A stretch of DNA of 64,000 bases from Salipaludibacillus sp047795645 (GCF_047795645.1 NZ_CP181045.1:3720001-3784000), one strand, 5' to 3'. Shown: positions 1-8,922, counted from the first letter of the stretch. Program-made: numbers and translations. Notes: generated by a model not told the origin, from the letters alone.

Positions 1-1
1 G

Positions 2-1051
2 AATTATTTGCGATGGTATCGCGAAGTTCTTAACCTTCCTGTCATGAATGAAGTGAAGCTCCAGTTAATAGATCCTGTTGAAGAAGGGATTCACCGACTG
101 CACATTGAGGGACCTGCTGCACCATCACCAGTACTATTGGCACGCAAAGTGATCCTTGCAACTGGCATCCAAGGTGGTGGCGAATGGCATGTACCTTCTA
201 TGATCACTGAGAATTTACCTAGTCATCTCTATTCACATACTTCTGAAACCATTGATTTTGAAAAACTTAAGGGGGAAAAAATCGCCATTTTGGGTGGTGG
301 AGCCTCCGCGTTTGATAATGCAAATTTTGCCTTGTCAGCAGGCGTCGAACAAGCTCATGTCTTTGTCCGCCGTAACGAACTCCCTCGGATAAACCCTATT
401 CGTCAAATGGAGAGTTCAGGTATGATCGAACGTTTTCATGCTCTGAAAGATGCGGATAAATACGCAACTATTGCCCATTTTTTTAAGCATAACCAGCCAC
501 CTACCAACGATACATTTGAACGTGCAACGTCATGGCCTGGCTTTGACCTTCACTTAGGTTCTCCATGGCTCGATGTCGACACCAATGATGAAGGCGGTGC
601 AAGAGTAACAACTCCTCAAGGTACCTTTAACTTTGATTTTCTTGTTATAAGCACGGGTCTAATAACGGATCCCGCTTTACGACCTGAGTTAAAGTTGATT
701 GAACGTCATATCGCTCGCTGGGGGGATTTCTATAAAGCTCCGAGAGAGTTAGCTAGTCCAGTGCTCGATGCACACCCGTACCTTAGCCCCGGATTTGCTT
801 TTTTAAGTCGCGCTGAAAAGGACAAAAAAAGTGTATATGGTCTTTTTGCTTTCAATTATTCTGCTTTGATTAGTTGTGGTATTTCCGCATCTGCTCTTTC
901 AGGTATGAGGTTTGGCATCCCGAAATTGGTGTCAGCTGTATCAGATCAACTATTTCTCGATGACCGAGATGAGATATTAGGGAACTTCTTTACTTATAGT
1001 GAGACGGAATTCACCGGTGAATGGATAGGAAAGAAAGCACTTAAGTCTTAA
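2..1051 (+). CDS. FAD/NAD(P)-binding oxidoreductase, 5' end outside window
   Basis: The reading frame is open through the left edge, so the N-terminus, including the expected first GxGxxG FAD-binding motif, is missing. The visible part has a second Rossmann motif (ILGGGASAFDNA) typical of the NAD(P)H-binding domain of flavin-dependent monooxygenase-like proteins, and a late LVISTGLITDP segment resembling the ATG-type motif of this superfamily. It is probably a soluble two-dinucleotide-binding oxidoreductase; the substrate cannot be told. It lies head-on to the replication fork, with a 42-bp imperfect repeat after its stop and hsdS converging on it. I see no terminator hairpin. Family assignment is good; specific function is unknown. 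Confidence 0.75.
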   Translation, partial: NYLRWYREVLNLPVMNEVKLQLIDPVEEGIHRLHIEGPAAPSPVLLARKVILATGIQGGGEWHVPSMITENLPSHLYSHTSETIDFEKLKGEKIAILGGGASAFDNANFALSAGVEQAHVFVRRNELPRINPIRQMESSGMIERFHALKDADKYATIAHFFKHNQPPTNDTFERATSWPGFDLHLGSPWLDVDTNDEGGARVTTPQGTFNFDFLVISTGLITDPALRPELKLIERHIARWGDFYKAPRELASPVLDAHPYLSPGFAFLSRAEKDKKSVYGLFAFNYSALISCGISASALSGMRFGIPKLVSAVSDQLFLDDRDEILGNFFTYSETEFTGEWIGKKALKS

Positions 1052-1099
1052 CAAGATTTTACGTTTTATACCAATAAAAAGACAGGGAGTTATGTAGTC

Positions 1100-1180
1100 T
1101 CGTATGCACAAACTTGGTGGGAGTATGCTAAAATATGAGCGTCGTATGCACAAATTTCCTGAAATATGCTGAAAACATGT
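1100..1180. repeat. two imperfect tandem copies of a ~42-bp unit
   Basis: TCGTATGCACAAA occurs at 1100-1112 and again at 1142-1154. Each copy is followed by a TATGCT(A/G)AAA element (1124 and 1165). The copies sit between the stop codons of two convergent genes. No function is apparent. Confidence 0.55.
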
Positions 1181-1216
1181 TCGTCCTTTGCTGATATTAC
1201 AATAATTATCATGTGA

Positions 1217-2692
1217 TCACTCGCTCGTCGTTCCAAGTTCACCACGGAAAGCTTTATTTAAAATGCTCTGTTTTAATGCATCTAAATTCTGTTGTTGATA
1301 CGTGCACATACTTACTTGTTTTTCATGCTCGACAATACGGTCGATAATTCCTACAATTTTCCCCTGTTCCTCTTGAGGCGGAATAGGGATTATCATTTTA
1401 TTGAGGTTTTTCGCATAAATTGCTGCGACATTCGTTGTCGAACTTTTTAGCGTGTTAAGCATTGCTTTACCGGTAAAAGAATTAAAATAGTAATTAATTA
1501 GTCTCGAATTTATGCCATGATGGAACCTTATTCTTAAAATATTATTATTAAACAGCACAGGTTCTTCACTTTTGATATCATAAATTGCACTTTTCCCTAC
1601 AAGCTCACTGCTGTTCCTTGTATTAAAAAGAAAGTCTCCTTCCTCTAACTTAAATCCGTCGAGTTTATCTTCCTCAAGATCAACTCGTGTCGTTTTTATT
1701 AAATCAAGCTCGCCTCTGTTGGTTATGTTATTCATTTTAAGATATAAGTGTTGAGCCTGTGAACTTTGTTCTTTACTGCTTTTCACTAAGCCTAATTTCA
1801 TTTCTTTCACTAAATCTTGAAATTTGATCCATTTCCATCCTACGGGTATATCAAAAGGGACATCCGAAAGATCAGCGAAGACTGCTTCTTTTTTCTTTTT
1901 TGTTTGTTCACCCTTTCCTAGAAGATTTATCTCCTCAATCCAATCATCGGTAGTTCCTACTGCTAGGTATTCTTGTCTCCATTCCCTTGTCAACTTGCCT
2001 TGAAAAGCTTTATCCAATAATGCCGCGCGCCGAAAATCGAACGTTTTTTCAACCTGATCAATTAATCGATTTGCTTCTTCAATTTTCCGAAACAAACGTT
2101 CAACTTTTTGTGCGATTCTTGTTTGTTCAGAGATGTTTGGCAAAGGAATATTTAATCCTTCTAGATGGTCTTTTTTAATATTATTTATGTTACTCCCTTT
2201 TGCTAACGAAACAATTCTCTCTTTATATAAATGAGACAGAAAAAACAAACCAAAGTAGTTCGGATCTACTGCTTGATTAGGTCTTAACATCGTTAAAAAA
2301 GCACCAAAGCTAATCGCTGGTTCCGTTTTAGTAATCAGCGCTGGTTTTCCAATCACCTTCGAACTCCCCGTCGAAGAAACAATGACGACATCCCCTTGTT
2401 TTACAAACTGTTCTTCTTTCACGAGTTCTCTAGATACATACACGTTATCTGCTTTATTGACAAGGTGACCATCTTGGACATTACCACCTCTTATAATAAA
2501 GGCATCTTCATCTGATAAATAATTCGTAACTTGATGTTTTTTATAAGAGACACCCCTAATAATCGTTGATAGCCTCCCTACCTTTGTCCAAGCCCAATTG
2601 CTAGGTATCTCATATGGCTGCTCATATTCTGGTACGATTGCTTCTTCAAATACTTTTTTTTCTGGTATTTGCTCTCTTTGTTTGTTATTCAT
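1217..2692 (-). CDS. hsdS: type I restriction-modification specificity subunit HsdS (orphan)
   Basis: HsdS chooses the bipartite DNA target of a type I restriction-modification complex. The protein (491 aa) shows the two-fold HsdS plan. Each target-recognition domain opens with an IPxxWxW-type segment (about residues 31-40 and 285-295) and ends in a conserved helix (SEQTRIAQKVERLFRKIEEA near 190; PPQEEQGKIVGIIDRIVEHE near 440). ATG 2692 is preferred over the in-frame TTG at 2707 because GGGGTGG lies about 8 nt upstream of it. No hsdM or hsdR is in the window: the gene on one side is an unrelated oxidoreductase and the other side is non-coding for 550 bp. It may serve HsdMR encoded elsewhere or be a relic, although the frame is intact. 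Confidence 0.9.
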   Translation of the reverse strand: MNNKQREQIPEKKVFEEAIVPEYEQPYEIPSNWAWTKVGRLSTIIRGVSYKKHQVTNYLSDEDAFIIRGGNVQDGHLVNKADNVYVSRELVKEEQFVKQGDVVIVSSTGSSKVIGKPALITKTEPAISFGAFLTMLRPNQAVDPNYFGLFFLSHLYKERIVSLAKGSNINNIKKDHLEGLNIPLPNISEQTRIAQKVERLFRKIEEANRLIDQVEKTFDFRRAALLDKAFQGKLTREWRQEYLAVGTTDDWIEEINLLGKGEQTKKKKEAVFADLSDVPFDIPVGWKWIKFQDLVKEMKLGLVKSSKEQSSQAQHLYLKMNNITNRGELDLIKTTRVDLEEDKLDGFKLEEGDFLFNTRNSSELVGKSAIYDIKSEEPVLFNNNILRIRFHHGINSRLINYYFNSFTGKAMLNTLKSSTTNVAAIYAKNLNKMIIPIPPQEEQGKIVGIIDRIVEHEKQVSMCTYQQQNLDALKQSILNKAFRGELGTTSE

Positions 2693-3245
2693 TACTAACC
2701 ACCCCAAACGTTTCTAGCCTTACTTTTATAAAAAAGTTAATTGTGTGAAATACTAATTATGTAGCTCCATCGTCAAATGATAAGTTACGCATATTCCATA
2801 TTTTTTATGAAAAACCTCTTGGTTAACCATATATTACTTTTGTCCCTTCTATGGTATGGGCTCTCCTATATGACTAGTATAACCAATGACCGAAAGGCGG
2901 AGCAATGTAAATTCGAGGGTCGAATGTTGGACCAGAACTACTTAACTCTAACTGTGTTAAACCTATTAGATCTGAAGTTGTTTTACTAGGTATTAATAAC
3001 TATAATAATAGACTTTATTGTGTTTTTTTGTTGATATATGTAATAATATACTTCTTTTCGACTAGGTTTAAGGTATTTAGAACTATACTTAACTTGTTTA
3101 ATGACTTGCATTATGATAGTGTTCTAAACAGTATCTTTTCCTGCAAAAAAGTTGATTTTACGCAGTTTTTCTTCAATTTTCATTTTCACATTATTTTTTC
3201 TATGGCTGGATCAATTGAGCTAAATTATCGTTAAGGAGGATATAT
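2693..3245. other. non-coding AT-rich gap upstream of hsdS and the BCCT gene
   Basis: This stretch of about 550 bp lies between two divergent genes. Two short plus-strand frames (2777-2989 and 3028-3234) have low-complexity translations and no ribosome binding site, so I do not call them. A possible weak promoter for the transporter is TTGTGT (3018-3023) with TAATAA (3041-3046) at 17-bp spacing. The only clear signal is the AAGGAGGA Shine-Dalgarno at 3233-3240. Confidence 0.5.
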
Positions 3246-4931
3246 ATGTCAGCAAAACCAAAAGGATTGACCTCATTTCGTGACTCGTTAAAAACACCTG
3301 TCTTTATGATTTCGCTTATTTTTGCCGTTACATTTGTATTAGTTGGAAGTCTTTTACCGGACTTCGATGTATATATGGACAATACTTTTGCTTGGATCGT
3401 AACAAATTTAGGTTGGACGTTTATCCTTGGAGGCAGTGTTTTCTTAATCATTACACTCTTCCTGATAATTAGTCCTCTCGGTGAAATTAGGTTAGGTGGT
3501 GATGGTGAGGAACCGGAGTATTCGACTCCTGCCTGGTTTGCAATGCTATTCAGTGCAGGTATGGGTATTGGTCTATTATTCTGGGGTGTATCAGAACCAA
3601 TTAATCACTACGATTGGCCAGCTATGGGCGAAGGCGGAACAGAACAAGCCATCCATATGGCTTTGCAATATTCATTCTTTCACTGGGGACTGCACCCTTG
3701 GGCTATTTATGCTGTAGTAGCTGGATCATTAGCTTATTTCACTTACAGAAAAGGATTGCCGATGCTGTTAAGTTCAACATTAGAACCAATTCTCGGTAGA
3801 GATAACTTGAACGGTGGATGGGGAAATACCGTAAATATTATTGGTGTTGTTGCAACGCTCTTTGGTATTTCTACGTCACTTGGACTTGGTGTCATGCAAA
3901 TTGGTGGAGGAATAGAAACTCTACTCGGAATTCCAAATAACACGGCCCTTTGGCTCGTCATCATTGTTATCGTCACAACTTTAGCAATAATTTCAACGAC
4001 AACGGGAATTGATAAAGGAATTAAGTGGTTGAGCCAAATCAACCTTGGTGTTGCAGGATTACTTTTACTGTTTGTGTTAATTTTGGGGCCTACGCTTTTT
4101 ATCTTGAATGCTTTTACGCATTCAACCGGCTCTTACTTACAAAATCTATTATCAATGTCGTTTGGTATTGATGCAGCAGGAGAAGGGACAAACGGTTGGT
4201 ATGATGCTTGGACAATCTTCTATTGGGCTTGGTGGATTTCATGGGCCCCTTTCGTAGGCTCATTTATTGCTCGTGTCTCTAGAGGGCGAACAATTCGTAG
4301 TTTTTCAATTGGTGTTTTACTCGTACCAACGGTCGTTAGTATGGTGTGGTTCAGTGTCTTCGGTGGAACTGCGCTGTTTAGAGAGCACTTTATTCCTGAC
4401 TCAAGTATTCTTGACGTCGTTTTACAAGACGAGGCACTTGGATTTTTCGCAATGCTTGAAGGGTTTCCGTTTGCAAACCTGCTTATCGTTATTGCGATGC
4501 TTTCCTTAACCGTCTTTTTCATAACTTCTTCCGATTCTGGGACTTACGTAATCGGAATGCTAACATCAAAAGGAAACATGAATCCCCCGATTCAATTGCG
4601 TGTAACATGGGGGGTATTGGAAGGTGCCTTTGCAGCCGTATTACTATTGTCTGGTGGGTTAGCCGCATTACAGACTGCAGCTGTTGTTGGTGGTTTTCCG
4701 TTTATGATTATTATGTTGTTTATGATATATTGTCTGATCAAAGCGTTGTTTACAGAACTGTCTGATGGTTCGTTACCGATGGAGCGTCAGCGCATCTATG
4801 CCGCGTTAGAAGACCTACGGACTGAGCACAGGATTCAAGATGACGTTATAAATGAAAATGAAGATGAATGGGTAATTGAAGGTGAAAATGGAGACGAAGA
4901 AGTGAAACATGAAGAGAAAGAAGAAAAATAA
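3246..4931 (+). CDS. BCCT-family glycine betaine/choline transporter
   Basis: This is a membrane symporter for trimethylammonium osmoprotectants such as glycine betaine, resembling OpuD/BetL. It is 561 aa with about 12 hydrophobic segments, the BCCT tryptophan box (FYWAWWISWAPFVGSFIARV) around residues 320-340 and a GMGIGLLFWGVSEP motif near residue 105. That glycine motif is the form found in Na+-coupled betaine carriers rather than in CaiT-type exchangers. A hydrophilic tail of about 50 residues rich in Glu follows the last helix; in this family the C-terminus takes part in osmosensing. The start has a strong AAGGAGGA and a terminator follows directly, so it is monocistronic. It is transcribed against the replication fork. 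The family call is firm; the exact substrate is inferred. Confidence 0.93.
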   Translation: MSAKPKGLTSFRDSLKTPVFMISLIFAVTFVLVGSLLPDFDVYMDNTFAWIVTNLGWTFILGGSVFLIITLFLIISPLGEIRLGGDGEEPEYSTPAWFAMLFSAGMGIGLLFWGVSEPINHYDWPAMGEGGTEQAIHMALQYSFFHWGLHPWAIYAVVAGSLAYFTYRKGLPMLLSSTLEPILGRDNLNGGWGNTVNIIGVVATLFGISTSLGLGVMQIGGGIETLLGIPNNTALWLVIIVIVTTLAIISTTTGIDKGIKWLSQINLGVAGLLLLFVLILGPTLFILNAFTHSTGSYLQNLLSMSFGIDAAGEGTNGWYDAWTIFYWAWWISWAPFVGSFIARVSRGRTIRSFSIGVLLVPTVVSMVWFSVFGGTALFREHFIPDSSILDVVLQDEALGFFAMLEGFPFANLLIVIAMLSLTVFFITSSDSGTYVIGMLTSKGNMNPPIQLRVTWGVLEGAFAAVLLLSGGLAALQTAAVVGGFPFMIIMLFMIYCLIKALFTELSDGSLPMERQRIYAALEDLRTEHRIQDDVINENEDEWVIEGENGDEEVKHEEKEEK

Positions 4932-4935
4932 CAAT

Positions 4936-4970
4936 AAACCCTCACCAGCACTTTGGTGAGGGTTTTATTT
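4936..4970 (+). terminator. intrinsic terminator after the BCCT gene
   Basis: A 12-bp perfect stem (AAACCCTCACCA with TGGTGAGGGTTT) has a 6-nt loop and is followed by TTTATTT. On the minus strand the hairpin is followed by a looser T-rich tract, so it could also stop the ABC-exporter transcript. Confidence 0.85.
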
Positions 4971-5044
4971 GTGACTACTAAAATAGCCGGTTTAGAAACA
5001 CTAGGGAACTAAAATGCAAACTACTGTACAATTAATTTCTTCAT

Positions 5045-6754
5045 CTAGCCAAACTGTGCGTAATGTAGACGACTGTACACACCCTCAGATTGGATTAATT
5101 CGTCATGGTTTCCTTGTTCAGCAATGCCTTCTGGTGTGACAACTACAATCCGGTCTGCATTTTTAATCGTTGCTAGTCTATGCGCAATAACAAGCGTAGT
5201 GCGGCCTTTAGACAGCTCTGTCAACGATTTTTGAATAGCGATTTCTGTTTCTGTGTCTAGAGCAGAAGTTGCTTCATCCAAGATTAATATGGGTGGATTT
5301 TTCAAGAACATACGTGCAATCGACAAGCGTTGTTTTTGACCACCAGATAATTTAACACCACGTTCACCAATAAGTGTTTCTAATCCATCAGGTTGATTAT
5401 AAATGAAATCAGCTAGCCTTGCTTTAGTAGCAGCTTCCATAATCTCTTCGTCCGTGGCACTCAAATTTCCGTATGAAATATTTTCTTTAATACTCCCCGA
5501 AAACAAAAATACTTCCTGTTGAACAATCCCGATTTGGCTGCGCAACGATTCCATTTTAACCTTGCGGATATCAACTCCATCGACCATGACTGTTCCATCA
5601 TCGACTTCATAAAATCTCGGCAGCAAACTGCACAAGGTTGTTTTTCCTGCTCCCGAAGGTCCTACAAATGCAACTGTTTCTCCTGCATGAATGTTCAAAT
5701 TAATATGATTGAGTACTTTTTCAAGACCTTGATAACCAAACGTGACATCTTGGTATGATATATTTCCGATTACATTTATATCTAAAGCATCTTTTGCATC
5801 TTGAATATCCGGTTCAATATCAAGTACTTCTGTATATCTTTTGAAACCAGCAATCCCTTTCGGATAGCTTTCAATGACTGCATTAATCTTCTGGATTGGG
5901 CCAATTAAAATATTTGAAATTAAAATAAATGCCACAAACTCTCCAAACGTTAAGTCTCCAGATATGACGAACCATGTTCCAAACAAAAGTGTCAGCAATG
6001 TGATAAGTCTCATAAGCATATAATTGGCTGTCACATTCTGAGCCATGATTTTATAAGAAGCTAACTTGGTAAGTCGATAGCGGTCATTATTTTGGGCAAA
6101 TTGCTTTTGCTCAAATTTTTCATTAGCAAAGGCTTTAACGACACGAATACCGCCGATACTATCCTCTACTCTAGCATTAATATCTGCCACATCTTTGAAC
6201 ATTCGCCTAAACGTATGAGTCATTTTTTTGTTGAAATAAATTGCAAACACGACAATAAGTGGAACGAGAATAAAAATCATCACGGCAAGTCGCCAATTTA
6301 TCGTCATCATAATTGCAAAGGAACCTACTAGTGTCATGATCGCAACGAACACATCTTCAGGACCGTGGTGAGCGACTTCACCTATTTCTTCAAGATCTTT
6401 TGTCAACCTAGAAATGGAATGTCCCGTTTTGCTATTATCAAAATAACCGAAGGATAGCTTCTGCAAATGTTCAAACAACTTCCTTCTCATGTCGGTTTCA
6501 ATGTTAATCCCTAACATATGACCCCAATAGGTGACAATGTAATGCATAAACGTATTTAACATGTAAATGAAAAGTAAACCAACACACATCCAAAAAATGA
6601 CGGTCCAACTTTCACCATGTTGTAACCTATCAATCACTTGATTGACAACCAATGGAAACGACAGTTCCAAAAGTCCGACGAATACAGCACACGAAAAATC
6701 AAGAATGAACAGACCTTTATAAGGCTTATAATATGAAAAAAAACGAGCTATCAA
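5045..6754 (-). CDS. ABC-type exporter half-transporter (fused membrane and ATPase domains)
   Basis: This is a homodimer- or heterodimer-forming multidrug/lipid exporter of the BmrA/MsbA type (569 aa). The N-terminal half carries about six membrane helices. The ATPase domain has Walker A GPSGAGKTT, signature LSGGQKQR, Walker B ILILDEATSALD and the switch histidine in VIAHRLAT. The start is taken as TTG 6754 because AAAGGAGG ends 7 nt upstream. An upstream in-frame start at 6805 would place 17 extra residues over a palindrome. It stands alone between argS and a convergent gene. A Fur-box palindrome overlaps its predicted promoter, so iron-responsive repression is likely. The transported substrate is unknown; export of a siderophore or iron-related compound is only a guess from the Fur box. 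Confidence 0.9.
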   Translation of the reverse strand: MIARFFSYYKPYKGLFILDFSCAVFVGLLELSFPLVVNQVIDRLQHGESWTVIFWMCVGLLFIYMLNTFMHYIVTYWGHMLGINIETDMRRKLFEHLQKLSFGYFDNSKTGHSISRLTKDLEEIGEVAHHGPEDVFVAIMTLVGSFAIMMTINWRLAVMIFILVPLIVVFAIYFNKKMTHTFRRMFKDVADINARVEDSIGGIRVVKAFANEKFEQKQFAQNNDRYRLTKLASYKIMAQNVTANYMLMRLITLLTLLFGTWFVISGDLTFGEFVAFILISNILIGPIQKINAVIESYPKGIAGFKRYTEVLDIEPDIQDAKDALDINVIGNISYQDVTFGYQGLEKVLNHINLNIHAGETVAFVGPSGAGKTTLCSLLPRFYEVDDGTVMVDGVDIRKVKMESLRSQIGIVQQEVFLFSGSIKENISYGNLSATDEEIMEAATKARLADFIYNQPDGLETLIGERGVKLSGGQKQRLSIARMFLKNPPILILDEATSALDTETEIAIQKSLTELSKGRTTLVIAHRLATIKNADRIVVVTPEGIAEQGNHDELIQSEGVYSRLHYAQFG

Positions 6755-6777
6755 TCTATTTCCTCCTTTAAACGAAC

Positions 6778-6803
6778 GACTGAATATATTAATATATTCA
6801 GTC
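6778..6803. promoter_or_regulatory. 26-bp perfect palindrome in the ABC-exporter leader
   Basis: GACTGAATATATT is followed at once by its exact reverse complement. It lies about 10 nt upstream of the Shine-Dalgarno of the exporter gene and just downstream of the Fur-box palindrome. It could be an operator for a dimeric repressor (TetR/MarR size) or an RNA hairpin in the leader. No regulator gene lies next to it. Confidence 0.6.
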
Positions 6804-6818
6804 AATAGAGATATTCAT

Positions 6819-6879
6819 AACGATACAATTGATAATGATATTCATTATCAATTGTATCGTTGTTTATTACATTTTACAA
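6819..6879 (-). promoter_or_regulatory. Fur-box palindrome and promoter of the ABC exporter
   Basis: Two perfect 20-bp arms (6819-6838 and 6842-6861) flank TAT. The core GATAATGATATTCATTATC (6831-6849) differs from the classical 19-bp Fur box at one base. On the minus strand a promoter can be drawn with TTGTAA (6874-6879), 17 bp, and TACAAT (6851-6856), which places the Fur core over the transcription start. No T-tract follows, so it is unlikely to be a terminator for argS. Confidence 0.8.
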
Positions 6880-6914
6880 TAGTATTTAATCATTTTGCCA
6901 AATTAGAAGATACG

Positions 6915-8597
6915 TCACATTTTCTCAGGAGCTTTTAATCCTAGTAACCTTAAACCTTCCTTCAAGACGATTTTAACCGAATAAACGAGAGACAATCGAG
7001 CTTGTATATATTCTGAATCGTCCAACACTCTAACCGATCCATAAAACTGATTAAACACCCTTGAAAGTTCGACGACGTACTTGGCAATTTGTGACGGATC
7101 GTACGTTTCAAAAGAACGTTTAATTACATCTGAGAATGCCATAAGCTGTTTCACAATAGGCCATGCTTGGTCATCTTCGATCATGCCACTCGAATTTGTT
7201 ATTACAAACTGACCTTTGAGTAGAAGCGTCGATGCTCTAGCATGCGTGTATTGAACGTACGGCCCGGTCTCTCCTTCAAACCTAAGCATATCCTCAAGGG
7301 AAAACTCAATATCGTTAAGACGATGATGTTTTAAGTCATGAAAGATAATTGCTCCTATACCTACTTGACGTGCGACTTCCTCTTTTTCTTCAAGACTGGG
7401 ATTTTTTTCATTAATATTTTTCATAGCGAGAGATACAGCCTCTTTCAGAACTTCATCTAACAAGACAATTTTCCCTTTACGAGTAGACATTTTCTTGCCT
7501 TCTTTCAAGATCATTCCAAACGAAACATGAGCCATTCCTTCCGTCCAACTGTAGCCCATTTCTGATAGAACAGCGAATAACTGTTGGAAATGCAGACTTT
7601 GCTCATTTCCAACGACGTAAAGTGATTTGGTAAAACCATACGTTTTTTGACGATATATTGCTGCCGCTAAGTCACGAGTTGCATAGAGTGTTGATCCGTC
7701 CTGCTTCTTAATCAAACAAGGTGGCAGACCTTCTAGTGGGACGACATGTGCCCCTTCCGACTCATTGAGGATTCCTTGATTTTGCAAAAGGTCTACCACT
7801 TGCTCCATCTTATCGTTATAAAAGGCTTCCCCATGTTCCGAATCAAACGTAATTCCTAGTTTTCGATATATTTCCGAGAACTCTTTAAGTGATTCTTCTC
7901 GAAACCATTCCCATAAAGCATGTGCTTCTTCATTACCCTCTTCTAATTTCTTGAACCACTCACGTCCTTGATCATTCAAGTCTGGATCATCTTCTGCCTT
8001 TTCGTGAAACATAATATACAGTTTCAACAACTCTTTAATCGGCTCTTGCTTTACCTCGGTCTCGTTTCCCCATAACCGATAAGCAGTAATTAGTTTTCCA
8101 AACTGAGTACCCCAATCACCTATATGATTGATCTTTACTGTTTTATAGCCGCATTTTTCGGCGATTAATGAAAGTGAATAACCAATGACCGTGGACCTTA
8201 AATGTCCCATTGAAAAAGGCTTAGCGATATTTGGTGATGAAAAATCAAGCGTAATAGTATCACCCTGACCTAGTTCAACATCACCAAAACGATCCTTAAA
8301 CTCTATGACCTCTGAGATAACTTGGGCTGTAGCTTCCTTTCTTTTCAAAAATATATTTACATATGCACCAACCGGCTCGACTTTCTCAATATAAGCTGCT
8401 GATAACTTATTTGCGAGCTCACTTGCAATTATTACTGGTGACTTTCTAAACAATTTTGCCAATTCAAAGCATGGAAATGCTAAGTCTCCCATATGGTCAT
8501 GTTTTGGCTCTTCAATCATCATATTGATTTTTCTACGCTCCAGTTTTCCCTCTAATTTCTTATCAATCAACTGCGCTACATCATCTTTTACCTTCAT
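6915..8597 (-). CDS. argS: arginyl-tRNA synthetase
   Basis: Class I aminoacyl-tRNA synthetase that charges tRNA-Arg in the cytoplasm (560 aa, near the usual 556). The N-terminal additional domain is followed by the catalytic domain with SPNIAKPFSMGHLRST (about 121-136) in the HIGH position and KMSTRKGK (369-376) as the KMSKS loop. The C-terminal anticodon-binding domain begins near 440 with FEGETGPYVQYTHAR. The first His of HIGH is replaced (SMGH), which I cannot say is unusual for this subfamily. ATG 8597 is chosen because AGGAGG lies 7 nt upstream; the longer frame to 8642 runs into the leader terminator. Expression is controlled by the T-box leader immediately upstream. Confidence 0.96.
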   Translation of the reverse strand: MKVKDDVAQLIDKKLEGKLERRKINMMIEEPKHDHMGDLAFPCFELAKLFRKSPVIIASELANKLSAAYIEKVEPVGAYVNIFLKRKEATAQVISEVIEFKDRFGDVELGQGDTITLDFSSPNIAKPFSMGHLRSTVIGYSLSLIAEKCGYKTVKINHIGDWGTQFGKLITAYRLWGNETEVKQEPIKELLKLYIMFHEKAEDDPDLNDQGREWFKKLEEGNEEAHALWEWFREESLKEFSEIYRKLGITFDSEHGEAFYNDKMEQVVDLLQNQGILNESEGAHVVPLEGLPPCLIKKQDGSTLYATRDLAAAIYRQKTYGFTKSLYVVGNEQSLHFQQLFAVLSEMGYSWTEGMAHVSFGMILKEGKKMSTRKGKIVLLDEVLKEAVSLAMKNINEKNPSLEEKEEVARQVGIGAIIFHDLKHHRLNDIEFSLEDMLRFEGETGPYVQYTHARASTLLLKGQFVITNSSGMIEDDQAWPIVKQLMAFSDVIKRSFETYDPSQIAKYVVELSRVFNQFYGSVRVLDDSEYIQARLSLVYSVKIVLKEGLRLLGLKAPEKM

Positions 8598-8640
8598 CAC
8601 TTTACCTCCTATTGTAATTTCCACATTAGGGGCAAACATC

Positions 8641-8895
8641 AAAAAACTCCCGCCCCTTTCATATTGAAAGAGGCGAGAGTATAAATATAATCCCGCGGTA
8701 CCACTCTAATTGCTTCTATCCACCGATAGAAACCACTTGGCATTGCTAACGAGGTTCATCCCGGCTCTCCCTACTTCGTACTTGTTCAAGAAAGCATCTC
8801 CAAAGTGCGGTTCATGATCTGCTTGGTATCGGGCTCCCACCATCCCCAATTCGCTAAGCCACCCCAGATCACTACTCTCTTTGTCATCGATGTTT
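8641..8895 (-). promoter_or_regulatory. T-box riboswitch of argS
   Basis: The leader has the T-box hallmarks on the minus strand: the GACAAAGAGAGTAGT start of stem I (about 8874-8888), a GGATGGTGGGAGCCC distal segment (8831-8845), the ACTTTGGAG 3' side of stem I, and the T-box core AGAGTGGTACCGCGGG (8691-8706). The specifier position, read as the triplet before ACTTTGGAG, is CGC (8807-8809), an arginine codon, which matches the downstream argS. The competing terminator is a stem around ACTCTCGCC (8672-8680) with GGCGGGAGT (8646-8654) and a run of six T. Uncharged tRNA-Arg should stabilise the antiterminator and switch on argS. Confidence 0.95.
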
Positions 8896-8922
8896 ATTTA
8901 TAATATTAAAATATTATTTTTA

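Noticed and set aside
2777..3234. Two plus-strand frames of 68-70 codons in the hsdS-BCCT gap
   Set aside because: Low-complexity translations, no ribosome binding site and no recognisable family.
6915..8597. Loss of the first His of the HIGH motif as a sign of a defective argS
   Set aside because: The KMS loop, anticodon domain and T-box are intact, and I cannot exclude that this form is normal in the subfamily.
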